Assembly (NCBI RefSeq): GCF_019802345.1
Contig: NZ_JAINDZ010000011.1
Coordinates: forward strand, 62,001 to 126,000
DNA length: 64,000 nucleotides
Direction of reading: 5' to 3'
Source of the DNA: Methylosinus sp. Sm6
GTDB lineage: Bacteria; Pseudomonadota; Alphaproteobacteria; Rhizobiales; Beijerinckiaceae
Numbering within the stretch: position 1 is the first letter of the stretch; every line of letters begins with the position of its first letter. This document shows, piece by piece, positions 43,553 through 52,647 of the stretch. A program made the translations under genes and the position numbers. Under the pieces are notes generated by a model, which worked only from the letters and a program-made list of their open reading frames with translations, did not search any database and was not told where the DNA came from.

Positions 43553-44377
43553 ATGACCGACATTCTGAGCAAGATCGAAGCCTATAAGCGAACCGAGATC
43601 AACGACGCCAAGGTGCGCATGCCGCTCTCGACGCTCGAGCGCAATGTGCGCGACCATGATCCGCCGCGCGGCTTCATCCATGCGATCGAAGGCAAGCTCG
43701 CCGAAGGGCGCATCGCCCTCATCGCCGAGATCAAGAAGGCGAGCCCGTCGAAGGGCGTGCTGCGCCCCGATTTCGATCCGCCGGCGCTCGCTCGGGGCTA
43801 TGAAGCCGGCGGCGCCGCCTGCCTCTCCGTGCTCACCGACGGCCCGTCCTTTCAGGGCAAGCTCGAGGATTTGGAGGCCGCCCGCAAAGCGACGCATCTG
43901 CCGGCGATCCGCAAGGATTTCCTCTACGATCGTTATCAAGTGTTCGAGGCGCGCGCCTTCGGCGCCGATTGCATTTTGATCATCATGGCCGCCGTCACCG
44001 ACGAGGAGGCCAAGGCGCTCAACACGGCCGCGCATGATCTCGGCATGGACGTGCTCGTCGAAGTGCATAACGAGCGCGAGCTCGATCGCGCGCTGCCGCT
44101 GGAGACGCGGCTCGTCGGCGTCAATAATCGCGATCTGCACACATTCGACGTGACGCTCGAGACCACAGAGCGCCTCGCCGAGCGCATTCCCAAGGACCGC
44201 ATCATCGTCGCCGAGAGCGGCATCGCGACGCATGACGATTGTCTGCGGCTCGAAAAATCCGGCGTCTTCACCTTTCTCGTCGGCGAGAGCCTCGTGCGCA
44301 AGGACGATGTGACGGCGGCGACGCGCGCGCTGCTGCACGGCGCCTCGGCGACCGAGCACAGGCGCGCGCGTGTCTGA
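43553..44377 (+). CDS. trpC: Indole-3-glycerol phosphate synthase
   Basis: A 274-residue TIM-barrel enzyme of tryptophan synthesis. It starts [16 protein letters not shown], has the catalytic Lys in [63 protein letters not shown] and [11 protein letters not shown]. It is a stand-alone TrpC, not fused to TrpF. A weak ribosome site (AGGTAAG) precedes ATG 43553. The stop lies three bases before moaC. Confidence 0.96.
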   Translation: MTDILSKIEAYKRTEINDAKVRMPLSTLERNVRDHDPPRGFIHAIEGKLAEGRIALIAEIKKASPSKGVLRPDFDPPALARGYEAGGAACLSVLTDGPSFQGKLEDLEAARKATHLPAIRKDFLYDRYQVFEARAFGADCILIIMAAVTDEEAKALNTAAHDLGMDVLVEVHNERELDRALPLETRLVGVNNRDLHTFDVTLETTERLAERIPKDRIIVAESGIATHDDCLRLEKSGVFTFLVGESLVRKDDVTAATRALLHGASATEHRRARV

Positions 44378-44380
44378 GCC

Positions 44381-44875
44381 ATGAGCGCGCTCACACATCT
44401 TTCGAACAAGGGCGAGGCGCATATCGTCGACGTCTCCGACAAGCCGGAGACGAAGCGCGTCGCGCGCGCGAGGGGCCGAATCGTCATGAAAGCGGCGACT
44501 CTCGCGCTCGCGCTCGAGGGGCAGGCGAAGAAGGGCGATGTGTTCGGCGTCGCGCGCATCGCCGGCATCATGGCGGCGAAGCGGACGCATGAGCTGATCC
44601 CGCTCTGTCATCCCCTGCCGGTCACCAAGATTGCTGTCGATGTCGAGCCAGACGAGGCTCTTCCCGGCGTGACGGTGATGGCCGAAGTCTCCGTGACTGG
44701 CAAGACCGGCGTGGAGATGGAGGCGCTGACCGCGGTGAGCGTCGCGCTGCTGACCGTCTATGACATGCTGAAAGCCGTCGATCGCTTCATGCGCATCGAG
44801 GGCGTGGAGCTATTGGAAAAGCGCGGCGGACGCTCCGGCGAATGGCGCCGCGACGAAATGGACAAAAATGGCTGA
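44381..44875 (+). CDS. moaC: Cyclic pyranopterin monophosphate synthase
   Basis: A 164-residue enzyme of molybdenum-cofactor synthesis, converting the MoaA product to cPMP. It has the signature [40 protein letters not shown] (catalytic Lys/His region), [20 protein letters not shown] and [13 protein letters not shown], with RSGEWRR at the C-terminus. It overlaps moeA by 8 nt. The trpC-moaC-moeA linkage is standard in alphaproteobacteria. Confidence 0.97.
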   Translation: MSALTHLSNKGEAHIVDVSDKPETKRVARARGRIVMKAATLALALEGQAKKGDVFGVARIAGIMAAKRTHELIPLCHPLPVTKIAVDVEPDEALPGVTVMAEVSVTGKTGVEMEALTAVSVALLTVYDMLKAVDRFMRIEGVELLEKRGGRSGEWRRDEMDKNG

Positions 44876-46109
44876 CGACAAATTGCTGTCCGTGGACGAG
44901 GCGCTCGCCCGCGTGCTCGCGGGCGTGACGCGCCTCGGCGAGGAGGAGGTTCCGCTCGCGAAGGCGCTCGGCCGCACTCTGGCCGCCGATCTCGTCTCGC
45001 GCCGCACCCAGCCGCCGGTCGCCGTCTCGGCCATGGACGGCTATGCGCTGCGCGCCGCCGATCTTTCGGCGCCGGGCGCGCGGCTGACGCGCGTCGGCGA
45101 GAGCGCCGCCGGCCATGGCTATGGCGCCCCGCTCGGCGCCGGCGAGACCGTGCGCATTTTCACCGGCGCCCCCGTGCCCGAGGGCGCCGACACGATCCTC
45201 TTGCAGGAGGACGCGACCATCGACGCCGCCGGCGTCGGCGCAGCCTCCCCGCCGCCGGCCGGCCGCCACATCCGCCCGCGCGGCCTCGATTTTCGCGAGG
45301 GCGACGCCGCGTTCTTTTCCGGAACGCGGCTCGGCCCGAGCGAGCTGGCGCTCGCCGCCGCGATCAACCATCCGCAGCTAGCAGTGGCGCGCCGCCCGCG
45401 CGTGGCGCTGATCGCTTCCGGCGACGAGCTGGTTCCGCCCGGCGCCGAGCCCGGGCCGAGCCAGATCATCGCCTGCAACGGCTACGCCGTCGCCGCCATT
45501 GCCGAAACCGCCGGGGCCGAAGTGGTCGACCTCGGCATCTTCCGCGACGACATCGCCGAATTGGAAATGGGATTTGCTCTCGCGCGCGAGCAGCGGGCCG
45601 ATATTCTGGTCACGCTGGGCGGCGCTTCGGTCGGCGACCACGATCTTCTCCGCCCGGCCCTCGCCCGCCAGGGCATGACGCTGGATTTCTGGCGCATCGC
45701 GATGCGGCCGGGCAAGCCGCTGATCCACGGAATGCTCGGCGAGACGCGCATTCTGGGCCTGCCCGGCAATCCGGTGGCGGCGATCGTCTGCGCCCTCGTC
45801 TTCCTCGCCCCGCTGATCCGCGCGCTGCAAGGCGATCCACGCGCCGGCGCCGACGAGAGCGAGGCCGCCATCGCCGGCGCCCCGCTGAAGCCCAACAAAG
45901 GCCGCCGCGATTTTATGCGCGCGAGGCTCGGTCGCGATGCGGAAGGGCGGCTGGTGGCGACGCCGGAGCCTTTGCAGGACTCTTCGCTGCTGACCGAGCT
46001 GGTCCGCTCCCAGGCCCTGCTGATCCGCGACGCCGGCGCGCCGGCGGTGGAGGCGGGAGGGGCTTGCCGTGTGCTGCGGCTGCCGGGGGCGTTCGTCGGA
46101 GGTAGTTGA
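44868..46109 (+). CDS. moeA: Molybdopterin molybdenumtransferase
   Basis: The 413-residue MoeA inserts molybdate into adenylylated molybdopterin. It has [12 protein letters not shown] (about 53-64), [48 protein letters not shown] and PGKPLIHG followed by [10 protein letters not shown]. The start overlaps moaC (ATGGCTGA). Cytoplasmic. Would serve formate dehydrogenase or other Mo enzymes not in the window. In relatives lexA often follows; here a toxin-antitoxin pair does. Confidence 0.96.
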   Translation: MADDKLLSVDEALARVLAGVTRLGEEEVPLAKALGRTLAADLVSRRTQPPVAVSAMDGYALRAADLSAPGARLTRVGESAAGHGYGAPLGAGETVRIFTGAPVPEGADTILLQEDATIDAAGVGAASPPPAGRHIRPRGLDFREGDAAFFSGTRLGPSELALAAAINHPQLAVARRPRVALIASGDELVPPGAEPGPSQIIACNGYAVAAIAETAGAEVVDLGIFRDDIAELEMGFALAREQRADILVTLGGASVGDHDLLRPALARQGMTLDFWRIAMRPGKPLIHGMLGETRILGLPGNPVAAIVCALVFLAPLIRALQGDPRAGADESEAAIAGAPLKPNKGRRDFMRARLGRDAEGRLVATPEPLQDSSLLTELVRSQALLIRDAGAPAVEAGGACRVLRLPGAFVGGS

Positions 46110-46180
46110 GAGCGGTTCACTGGCGTTTGCCGGCACGATCCCATATACTGGTCATCTAGATAGTCATGAGGAAGGCGACG

Positions 46181-46423
46181 ATGAGCGCGGTCACCATTGC
46201 CGAGGCCAAGGCCCATCTGAGCGAGCTCGTCGAGCGAGCGGCAGGGGGGGAGACTGTCTGTGTTACGCGGCGGGGCAAGGCGATCGCTAAAATCGCGCCG
46301 CTGGACCAGCCGCGAAAGCGAGTAGACGTTGCGGCGCTACGCGCATTGACCGAACGAATGCCGCTGCAAACCGAGCCTTCGAGCGAGTTCGTGCGCCGCA
46401 TGCGGGACGAGGACCGCTATTGA
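46181..46423 (+). CDS. Antitoxin, Phd/YefM (VapB) type
   Basis: An 80-residue antitoxin. The N-terminal [20 protein letters not shown] followed by [19 protein letters not shown] is the Phd/YefM DNA-binding fold; the C-terminal region ([24 protein letters not shown]) should wrap the toxin. ATG 46181 is used; an upstream in-frame ATG at 46166 is possible. The stop overlaps the toxin start. It probably represses its own operon together with the toxin. Confidence 0.9.
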   Translation: MSAVTIAEAKAHLSELVERAAGGETVCVTRRGKAIAKIAPLDQPRKRVDVAALRALTERMPLQTEPSSEFVRRMRDEDRY

Positions 46424-46845
46424 CGCTCTATCTCGACACGTCGCTACTGGTGGCGGCGCTGACCCGGGAAGCGCGAACCGATCAGATTCAAGGCTGGCTA
46501 TACGAGCAAGAGCCGGGCGCGCTCGCCATCAGCGAATGGACGGTCACCGAGTTCTCATCCGCTCTGTCCATCAAACTGCGCACCGGCGCCATCGATGCTC
46601 GTCAACGCGCCGAAGCTTTGGCGGCGGCGGCGCGCCTTTTCTCCGACAGCTTCACCCTTCTGCCGATCACCTCGAACGAATTCCGCGTGGCCGCGAAATT
46701 CGTCGACCAGCACGCGCTCGGTCTGCGCGCCGGGGACGCCCTTCATCTCGCCGTCAGCGCCGCGCATGGCGCGACGCTCTGCACGCTCGATCGGCGCCTC
46801 GCCGAGGCGGGACCGCCACTCGGCGTCCCGACGCTGACGCCCTGA
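46420..46845 (+). CDS. vapC: PIN-domain toxin VapC
   Basis: A 141-residue PIN-domain ribonuclease toxin. It opens [17 protein letters not shown] with the first acidic residue Asp6, has [12 protein letters not shown] with a conserved Glu near 43, and [28 protein letters not shown] with Asp residues near 109 and 126 that complete the metal site. The TTG start overlaps the antitoxin TGA. It is likely active against a tRNA or rRNA target (unknown). Confidence 0.9.
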   Translation: MTLYLDTSLLVAALTREARTDQIQGWLYEQEPGALAISEWTVTEFSSALSIKLRTGAIDARQRAEALAAAARLFSDSFTLLPITSNEFRVAAKFVDQHALGLRAGDALHLAVSAAHGATLCTLDRRLAEAGPPLGVPTLTP

Positions 46846-46925
46846 CGGCCTCGAAGGCTTCACCCGGGCGCTTTCGCCTAAACGCTTTCCTGTGTTATCG
46901 CCTCCTTCGGAGGGAGACCGAACAC

Positions 46926-48908
46926 ATGACCGAATCCGCTGCCCCGCGTCGCGACAAGCCCTGGCTGTTCCGCACCTATGCCGGCCATTCCACGGCCGCC
47001 GAGTCGAACCGCCTCTATCGCTCCAATCTCGCCAAGGGCCAGACCGGTCTCTCCATCGCCTTCGATCTGCCGACCCAGACCGGCTATGACAGCGACCATA
47101 TCCTCTCGCGCGGCGAGGTCGGCAAGGTCGGCGTGCCCGTCTCCCATCTCGGCGACATGCGCACGCTGTTCGACGGCATTCCGATCGCCGACATGAACAC
47201 GTCGATGACCATCAACGCCACCGCCGTCTGGCTGTTCGCGCTCTATATCGCCGCGGCCGACGAGCAGGGCGCGCCGCGCGGAAAGCTGCAGGGCACGACG
47301 CAGAACGACATCATCAAGGAATATCTTTCGCGCGGTTCTTATGTGTTTCCGCCGGCGCAGTCGCTGCGGCTGACGCAGGACCTCATTCTCTTCACCACGA
47401 AGGAATGTCCGAAATTCAACCCGATGAATGTCTGCTCCTATCATCTGCAGGAGGCCGGCGCGACGCCGGCGCAGGAGCTGGCCTATGCGCTCGCCACCGC
47501 TTGCGCCATTCTCGACGGCGTGAAGGCCGCCGGCCTTTCGGACAAGGACTTTTCCGAGGTGGTCGGGCGCATCTCCTTCTTCGTCAACGCCGGCATGCGC
47601 TTCGTCACCGAGCTGTGCAAGATGCGCGCTTTCGTCGAGCTGTGGGACGAGATCACCCGCGACCGCTATGGCGTCACGGACGAGAAATCGCGCCGCTTCC
47701 GCTACGGCGTGCAGGTCAATTCGCTCGGCCTCACCGAGCAGCAGCCGGAAAACAACGTCTATCGCATCCTCATCGAGGCGCTGGCCGTCGTGCTGTCGAA
47801 GAACGCCCGCGCCCGCGCCGTGCAGCTGCCGGCCTGGAACGAGGCGCTCGGCCTGCCGCGCCCCTTCGATCAGCAATGGTCGCTGCGCATGCAGCAGATC
47901 ATGGCCTATGAGACCGACCTGCTCGAATATGGCGACATATTCGACGGCAATCCGGCGATCGCCAAAAAGGTCGCGGCGCTGAAGGAAGAGGCCGTCGCCG
48001 AGCTGAAGAAGATCGACGAGCTGGGCGGCGCCGCCGCCGCGGTCGAGGCCGGCTATATGAAATCCAAGCTCGTCGAGAGCAACACCGCGCGGCTCGAGGC
48101 GATCGAGGCCGGCGAGCAGATCGTCGTCGGCGTCAACAAATTCACCGAGGGCGAGCCCTCGCCGCTCACCGCCGGCGACAATCAGATCATGGTCGTGCCC
48201 GAGCATGTCGAGGCCGAGCAGATCGCCCGGCTGAACGCCTGGCGCGCGCAGCGCGACGCCGAGGCGGCGCAGGCGGCGCTCGACGAGCTGGTGCGCGCCG
48301 CCAAGGAGGGCCGCAATATGGTCGAGCCGTCGATCGCCGCCGCCAAGGCGGGCGTGACGACCGGCGAATGGGGCGCGGTGCTGCGCGGCGTGTTCGGCGA
48401 ATATCGCGCGCCGACCGGCGTCTCCTCCACGGCGCGGCAGGTCGGCGGCCAGCTCGACGCCGTGCGCGAGGAGGTGCAGCGCGTCTCCACCAAGATCGGA
48501 AAGCGCGCCAAATTCCTGGTCGGCAAGCCGGGCCTCGACGGCCATTCCAATGGCGCCGAGCAGATTGCCGTGCGCGCCCGCGACGCTGGCTTCGACGTGA
48601 TCTATGCCGGGATTCGCTCGACCCCGGCCGAGCTGGTCGAGACGGCGCAGAAGGAAGGCGCGCATTGCGTCGGCCTCTCCATCCTCTCCGGCTCGCATGT
48701 CACGCTCGCGCATGAGGTGCTGCGGCTGATGAAGGAGCAGGGCGTCGAGGCGCCGCTGGTCGTCGGCGGCATCATCCCGCCGGCCGACGAGAAGCTGCTG
48801 CGCGAGAATGGGGTGGCGGCGGTCTACACGCCGAAGAATTATGATCTCAACGCGATCATGACCGATCTCGCGCATCTCATCGAGAAGAGCGTCGACGGGC
48901 GGGCGTGA
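46926..48908 (+). CDS. ecm: Ethylmalonyl-CoA mutase (MeaA type)
   Basis: A 660-residue B12-dependent mutase. The start (KPWLFRTYAGHSTAAESN, LAKGQTGLSIAFDLPTQTGY) matches ethylmalonyl-CoA mutase/MeaA of methylotrophs rather than methylmalonyl-CoA mutase, which has a longer N-terminus and different active-site residues. The cobalamin motif DGHSNG is at 538-543 with GLSILSGSH and VVGGIIP further on. It isomerises ethylmalonyl-CoA to methylsuccinyl-CoA in the ethylmalonyl-CoA pathway, which regenerates glyoxylate for the serine cycle. ATG 46926 follows GGAGGGAG. No other pathway genes adjoin. Confidence 0.92.
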   Translation: MTESAAPRRDKPWLFRTYAGHSTAAESNRLYRSNLAKGQTGLSIAFDLPTQTGYDSDHILSRGEVGKVGVPVSHLGDMRTLFDGIPIADMNTSMTINATAVWLFALYIAAADEQGAPRGKLQGTTQNDIIKEYLSRGSYVFPPAQSLRLTQDLILFTTKECPKFNPMNVCSYHLQEAGATPAQELAYALATACAILDGVKAAGLSDKDFSEVVGRISFFVNAGMRFVTELCKMRAFVELWDEITRDRYGVTDEKSRRFRYGVQVNSLGLTEQQPENNVYRILIEALAVVLSKNARARAVQLPAWNEALGLPRPFDQQWSLRMQQIMAYETDLLEYGDIFDGNPAIAKKVAALKEEAVAELKKIDELGGAAAAVEAGYMKSKLVESNTARLEAIEAGEQIVVGVNKFTEGEPSPLTAGDNQIMVVPEHVEAEQIARLNAWRAQRDAEAAQAALDELVRAAKEGRNMVEPSIAAAKAGVTTGEWGAVLRGVFGEYRAPTGVSSTARQVGGQLDAVREEVQRVSTKIGKRAKFLVGKPGLDGHSNGAEQIAVRARDAGFDVIYAGIRSTPAELVETAQKEGAHCVGLSILSGSHVTLAHEVLRLMKEQGVEAPLVVGGIIPPADEKLLRENGVAAVYTPKNYDLNAIMTDLAHLIEKSVDGRA

Positions 48909-48939
48909 GGCGGTCGCCGCGCGGTCTTCGCGAGCGCGG

Positions 48940-48981
48940 CGAAGCGATCCAGAACGGCGGGCGGCGTCGTGGATCGCTTCG
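48940..48981 (+). terminator. 12-bp hairpin after ethylmalonyl-CoA mutase
   Basis: CGAAGCGATCCA and TGGATCGCTTCG are exact complements around an 18-nt loop, 31 nt past the stop codon. There is no T-tract, so the terminator role is only plausible. Confidence 0.5.
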
Positions 48982-49105
48982 TCGGACTCGCATGCCGGTG
49001 GTCGGCCGATGCGCCATGAGCGGGCATTCGAAAAATGACGTCGGCTTCTCCCGACACGAGACGGCGCCGTCACCGATCCGCTCGAACTGAGCGCTGATTG
49101 CCCAT

Positions 49106-49696
49106 TCAGCTGCCCTCTTGCACGCCGAGCAGGGTCGCCGCGTTCATGGCGGCTCGGCGAAGCGAGCCGGCGATTTGCTCCGCGAGCCGATCGCTCTTCA
49201 TAGAACGCGCCAGCGTCAATCCGCCGATCAAAATGCCGAGCATCGACCATGCGCGCGACAGTCGCTGCTCCTCGTCTCCGCCCACCAAGCCATCGGCGAC
49301 CAGGCCTGCGATCTTTTTCATTTTCGTTTCGAAGAGGGCTTTCACTTCCGGTCCCGATCGCGCGACCTCGGGCGAAAGGGTCGTCATCGCGCAGCCGCAT
49401 GCGATATCGTCGCGATGGGACTTGCCGAGATAATAATCGGCGAAGGCTCGCACCCAGTCGGCGCCGTGCTCGCTCTGATACTGCGGAATGGCTCCTATCA
49501 CCTCGTCGAGCCCGAGCTCCAGCGCAGCGCGAAACGCGCCGTCCTTCGAGCCGAGATGGGCGTAAAAGGCTCCCGATGTGACGCCCGCCGCCTTGGCGAT
49601 GGCGTCGACGCCGACCCCCGCATACCCATGGCTGCGGAAACTTCGACTTGCCGCATCGAGCATGCGCTCACGGGTTTGCTCCTTCTTCGTAGACAT
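49106..49696 (-). CDS. TetR/AcrR family transcriptional regulator
   Basis: A 196-residue repressor. The N-terminal HTH is KEQTRERMLDAASRSFRSHG followed by YAGVGVDAIAKAAGVTSGAFYAHLGSKDG (recognition helix about 38-50); the C-terminal ligand domain has CGCAMTTLSPEVARSG, a pattern of the TetR subfamily that often responds to quinone/electrophile stress and contains a Cys pair (Cys106/Cys108). ATG 49696; in-frame Met at 49720 is less likely. It is divergent from a secreted-protein gene with candidate operators between them. Confidence 0.92.
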   Translation of the reverse strand: MSTKKEQTRERMLDAASRSFRSHGYAGVGVDAIAKAAGVTSGAFYAHLGSKDGAFRAALELGLDEVIGAIPQYQSEHGADWVRAFADYYLGKSHRDDIACGCAMTTLSPEVARSGPEVKALFETKMKKIAGLVADGLVGGDEEQRLSRAWSMLGILIGGLTLARSMKSDRLAEQIAGSLRRAAMNAATLLGVQEGS

Positions 49697-49715
49697 CCGC
49701 CCTCGACGGCTATTT

Positions 49716-49790
49716 ATCACGACCGCTATTTTTCATGTTGACAAGATAGCGCTCGTTATTCTAGGTGTCATATATCGATCGTTATATAAT
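49716..49790. promoter_or_regulatory. Divergent promoter region with three operator-like repeats
   Basis: The repeated motif (A)GCGNTCGTNAT occurs as AGCGCTCGTTAT (49748-49759), ATCGATCGTTAT (49774-49785) and, on the minus strand, AGCGGTCGTGAT (49716-49727). A TTGACA is at 49738-49743 and a TATAAT at 49785-49790 for the rightward genes, not in a consensus pair. The repeats are candidate sites for the adjacent TetR repressor. Confidence 0.5.
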
Positions 49791-49885
49791 CCGCTCGACC
49801 GCGGCGCAATGGCTCGATCGACAATCGCCGTCGGGACGCGAGAGCCCCGCAGCGTTCCAGCCGCACAAATCAGGAGAAATATTTC

Positions 49886-50371
49886 ATGCTCGAGAAAATC
49901 CTATGCCGATCGGTCGTCGCGGCCGTGGTCGCGCTGACGGCCGCGCCAGGAGCCCAGGCCGCAAACCAAGCCTGCATCACGATCGGCGGCGTTGCGATAC
50001 CGAATTTTTTTGCAGAAGGCGACAACAACCCGATGATCATTTCCGCCGCCCTGACCGGAAGCGTGAACACGGCCGCGGGAAAGATCATCGCGCAACGGCA
50101 AACACCGACCGGCCTCGAAATGGATATGGAACATTATTTCGGTCGAGACGACGGCGGCGCCTTTCAAACCAAGGATCTGGCCGTTCTTACCGCCGTGCCG
50201 GGAAAGCCCGGTCGATTCATGATCGAGATCGCCTACCACATTCAGGAAAATGTGACCCGTGGGACGCTCAAGGGTTACAAAGGGCAGTTCAACAGCTACG
50301 GGCTCGTCGACTTGCGCGATCCGGAAAACTTGGTCGGCCTCGTCCGCTATACCGGCGACATCTGCAAATAA
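49886..50371 (+). CDS. Secreted hypothetical protein (161 aa)
   Basis: I do not recognise the family. A signal peptide (residues 1-25, ending PGAQA) is followed by a mature domain beginning ANQACITIGGVAIPNFFAEG and ending VRYTGDICK; Cys30 and Cys160 could form a disulfide across the domain. The middle (MIISAALTGSVNTAAGKI..QTPTGLEMDMEHYF) is beta-rich. ATG 49886 follows AGGAGAAA. It lies in front of the cupin gene and divergent from the TetR regulator, so the three may form a regulon responding to a small molecule (inference). Confidence 0.72.
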   Translation: MLEKILCRSVVAAVVALTAAPGAQAANQACITIGGVAIPNFFAEGDNNPMIISAALTGSVNTAAGKIIAQRQTPTGLEMDMEHYFGRDDGGAFQTKDLAVLTAVPGKPGRFMIEIAYHIQENVTRGTLKGYKGQFNSYGLVDLRDPENLVGLVRYTGDICK

Positions 50372-50501
50372 GTTATTTCACGAAAAACCGCCGGGCGACG
50401 CTCCGCCACCCGGCTGCTTTGAAACAAACGGATCGACTCCACGCTCACGATGAGCGCAATCAGTCGAATGTCTCCGTTCGCATTAGAGACGAGAAGTCGC
50501 A

Positions 50502-50981
50502 ATGCAGCTTTCGCACGAATCCGAGATCGCGCTCGCGAAAATCGAGACGGACATCAAGAGACGCTTGTTTCTGGGAGGGATGCTGGGCGCTGCCGTTGCG
50601 TTGTCCTCCGCGCCGCTGAGCGCGCAAATAAAAAGGCGTAGCGATACGATCGTCTCTTCGGACGGGATCAGCCGCACGACTCTCGAACGCTACGAAAACA
50701 GCGCGGGGGAGGAGTTTCGGCTGGTCCTCACCAGCTATCCTCCGGGCGTGGGATTGCCCGCTCACCACCATCCCTCGGTCGCTCACAACTACATACTGGA
50801 GGGCGTCGCGGAGTCTCAGTACGCGGGCGAGGAGCCGATGAGGTTCACCGCAGGCGAGAGCTATCAGGACAAGGCCGAGGCTCCGCACCTGATTTTCCGA
50901 AATCCAGATACGTCTTCTCCACTGAAGTATCTGATCGCCTACACGGTCAAAAAAGGCCAGCCGTTTCTCATCATTCCGTGA
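50502..50981 (+). CDS. Cupin-domain protein, probably exported
   Basis: A 159-residue cupin. A twin-arginine-like export signal precedes it (KRRLFLGGMLGAAVALSSAP, Arg20-Arg21), cleavage near SAQ. The cupin metal motif is LPAHHHPSVAHNYILEG (His88-90, His95, Glu100), the second motif APHLIFRNP. Similar proteins are cupins linked to oxidative stress or sugar binding, but no reaction can be assigned. It lies 130 nt after the secreted-protein gene. ATG 50502 follows GAGAAG. Confidence 0.8.
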   Translation: MQLSHESEIALAKIETDIKRRLFLGGMLGAAVALSSAPLSAQIKRRSDTIVSSDGISRTTLERYENSAGEEFRLVLTSYPPGVGLPAHHHPSVAHNYILEGVAESQYAGEEPMRFTAGESYQDKAEAPHLIFRNPDTSSPLKYLIAYTVKKGQPFLIIP

Positions 50982-50999
50982 CATGCGAGATCGTAGAGA

Positions 51000-51158
51000 G
51001 TTCGGGCGGACAACCTGCGCGATATTGGCGACGCGGGCGCTCTCATTGACGATTGCGACCGACTTCTCGATGGCGAGCGGCTTGTCATCGCCTCCGTCGA
51101 CGACGACCACTGCGCCGCCGGGCGCGATCTTTTCGTGCGACGCCGCAGCGTGAGGCAC
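51000..51158 (-). pseudogene. Possible fragment of a parallel beta-helix protein
   Basis: In the 314-nt gap between the cupin and UbiH genes the minus strand reads EKIAPGGAVVVVDGGDDKPL then AIEKSVAIVNESARVANIAQ. It looks like one rung of right-handed parallel beta-helix proteins (pattern with ..LTINKSISIVN..). It has a GTG but no ribosome site and no continuation. The rest of the gap shows nothing else. Low confidence. Confidence 0.25.
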
Positions 51159-51295
51159 GGCTTGTTGATCGATTTGGAGGCTAATCGCCGTCGCTCGGGA
51201 GCGCTGTGAGCCGGCGCGCGCGCCTCGCGTCGAGGCGCCCGTTTCCCGATCCTGCGGCCTTGGTGTAAGCTCGCCGAGCAGGGAGAACCAAGATC

Positions 51296-52633
51296 ATGGC
51301 CGACACCGACGGGGGCGCAGCGCCCGGCATCGAAACGCAGATTCTCGTCGCCGGCGCGGGCTCGACCGGCCTCGCCGCCGCGCTCGCCTTCGCCCGCGCC
51401 GGCTGGCGGGTCACGCTCGTCGGTCGCCTGCCGGCGCCCCTGCCCGGCCGCACGGTCGCTCTGTTCGAGGCCTCGGTGCGCTTCCTCGATTCGATCGGCG
51501 CGCTCGACGCGGTGCGGGCCGCCGCCTGCCCGATCGAGACCATTCGCATGATCGACGACACCGAGCAGCTGCTGCCGGTGCCCGATCTCGTCATGCGCGC
51601 CGAGGAGATCGGCCTTCCCGCCTTCGGCCTCAATGTCTCCAATGACGAGCTGACCGCGATCCTGCTCGAGCGCGCGCGCGCCGCGAGCCTCGACATCGTC
51701 GAGGCGGAGATCGTCGATTATGATTTCGAGGGCGACGCCGTGATCGCGACGCTCGCCGACGGGCGCCGCGTCGAGGCGCAATTCGTCATCGCCGCCGACG
51801 GGCGCGCGAGCCGCGCGCGCAACGCCGCCGGCATCGACACCAAGGAATGGACCTATCCGCAGGTCGCGCTGACCGCGCTGCTGCGCCACGAGCTGCCGCA
51901 CGACAATATCTCGACCGAATATCACACGCGCTCCGGCCCCTTCACTCTGGTGCCGCTGCCGGCGCGCGGCGAGGCGCAGAACCGCTCGAGCCTCGTGTGG
52001 CTGATGAACCCGCGCGACGCCCGCCGCCGCCTCGCCGAGCCGCGCGCGGAGCTCGAATATGAGCTCGAGGATTTTTCGCGCGGCAAGCTGGGCGCGATGA
52101 CGATCGAGAGCGGCGTCGGCGAGTTCCGCATGGGCGGAATGCAAGTGTCGCGGCTCACCGCCGGGCGCCTCGCGCTCGTCGGCGAGACCTGCCATGTGTT
52201 TCCGCCGATCGGCGCGCAGGGGCTGAACCTGAGCCTGCGCGACGTCGCCGATCTCGAGGACTGCCTCGCCAGCGTCGATCTGCGCAATGAGCGCGAGCTC
52301 TCCCGCGCGCTGATGCGCTATGAGCTGCAGCGTCGCGCCGACATCGGCTTCCGCACCCATGGCGTCGATCTGCTCAACCGCTCGCTGATCATTCCCTATC
52401 TGCCGATCGACCTCATTCGCGGCGCCGGCTTCGTGGCGATGACGGCGCTCGGCCCGCTGCGCCGCGCGGTGATGCGCGAGGGCGTGGCTCCGCATCTCGC
52501 GCGCCCGCGCCTGATGCGCGCCGAGGAGCCGAGAGAGCCGCGCATGCGCGGCAGGCGCCCGCGCCCCGGCGCGGAGCTCGTCGGCGCCGCGCGCGACGCG
52601 CTGGCGCTGCTGCGCCGCGGCGCGGCGCGGTAG
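51296..52633 (+). CDS. UbiH/COQ6-type FAD-dependent hydroxylase
   Basis: A 445-residue flavoprotein monooxygenase of the UbiH/UbiF/COQ6 family, hydroxylating the ring of ubiquinone precursors. The ADP-binding motif VAGAGSTGLAAALAFARAG is at about 18-36, the second FAD motif VIAADGRASRAR at about 163-174, and VGETCHVFPPIGAQGLNLSL + RDV at about 297-318. The C-terminus has a 60-residue Arg-rich extension. ATG 51296 follows AGGGAGAACC. Which ring position it acts on is unknown. It converges on the sensor kinase gene (14-nt gap). Confidence 0.9.
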   Translation: MADTDGGAAPGIETQILVAGAGSTGLAAALAFARAGWRVTLVGRLPAPLPGRTVALFEASVRFLDSIGALDAVRAAACPIETIRMIDDTEQLLPVPDLVMRAEEIGLPAFGLNVSNDELTAILLERARAASLDIVEAEIVDYDFEGDAVIATLADGRRVEAQFVIAADGRASRARNAAGIDTKEWTYPQVALTALLRHELPHDNISTEYHTRSGPFTLVPLPARGEAQNRSSLVWLMNPRDARRRLAEPRAELEYELEDFSRGKLGAMTIESGVGEFRMGGMQVSRLTAGRLALVGETCHVFPPIGAQGLNLSLRDVADLEDCLASVDLRNERELSRALMRYELQRRADIGFRTHGVDLLNRSLIIPYLPIDLIRGAGFVAMTALGPLRRAVMREGVAPHLARPRLMRAEEPREPRMRGRRPRPGAELVGAARDALALLRRGAAR

Positions 52634-52647
52634 AAGGCCAGCATCCC

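Noticed and set aside
46109-46180. Operator palindrome upstream of the antitoxin (TCATCTAGATAGTCATGA)
   Set aside because: Symmetry is imperfect and no consensus for this antitoxin family can be checked here.
46878-49400. 840-codon minus-strand frame
   Set aside because: Shadow of the ethylmalonyl-CoA mutase gene; it also runs through the region after it and overlaps the TetR gene.
49738-49766. TTGACA with a 17-nt spacer as a consensus promoter
   Set aside because: The hexamer 17 nt downstream (CTAGGT) is a poor -10; the perfect TATAAT at 49785 is at the wrong distance. Kept only as part of the regulatory region.
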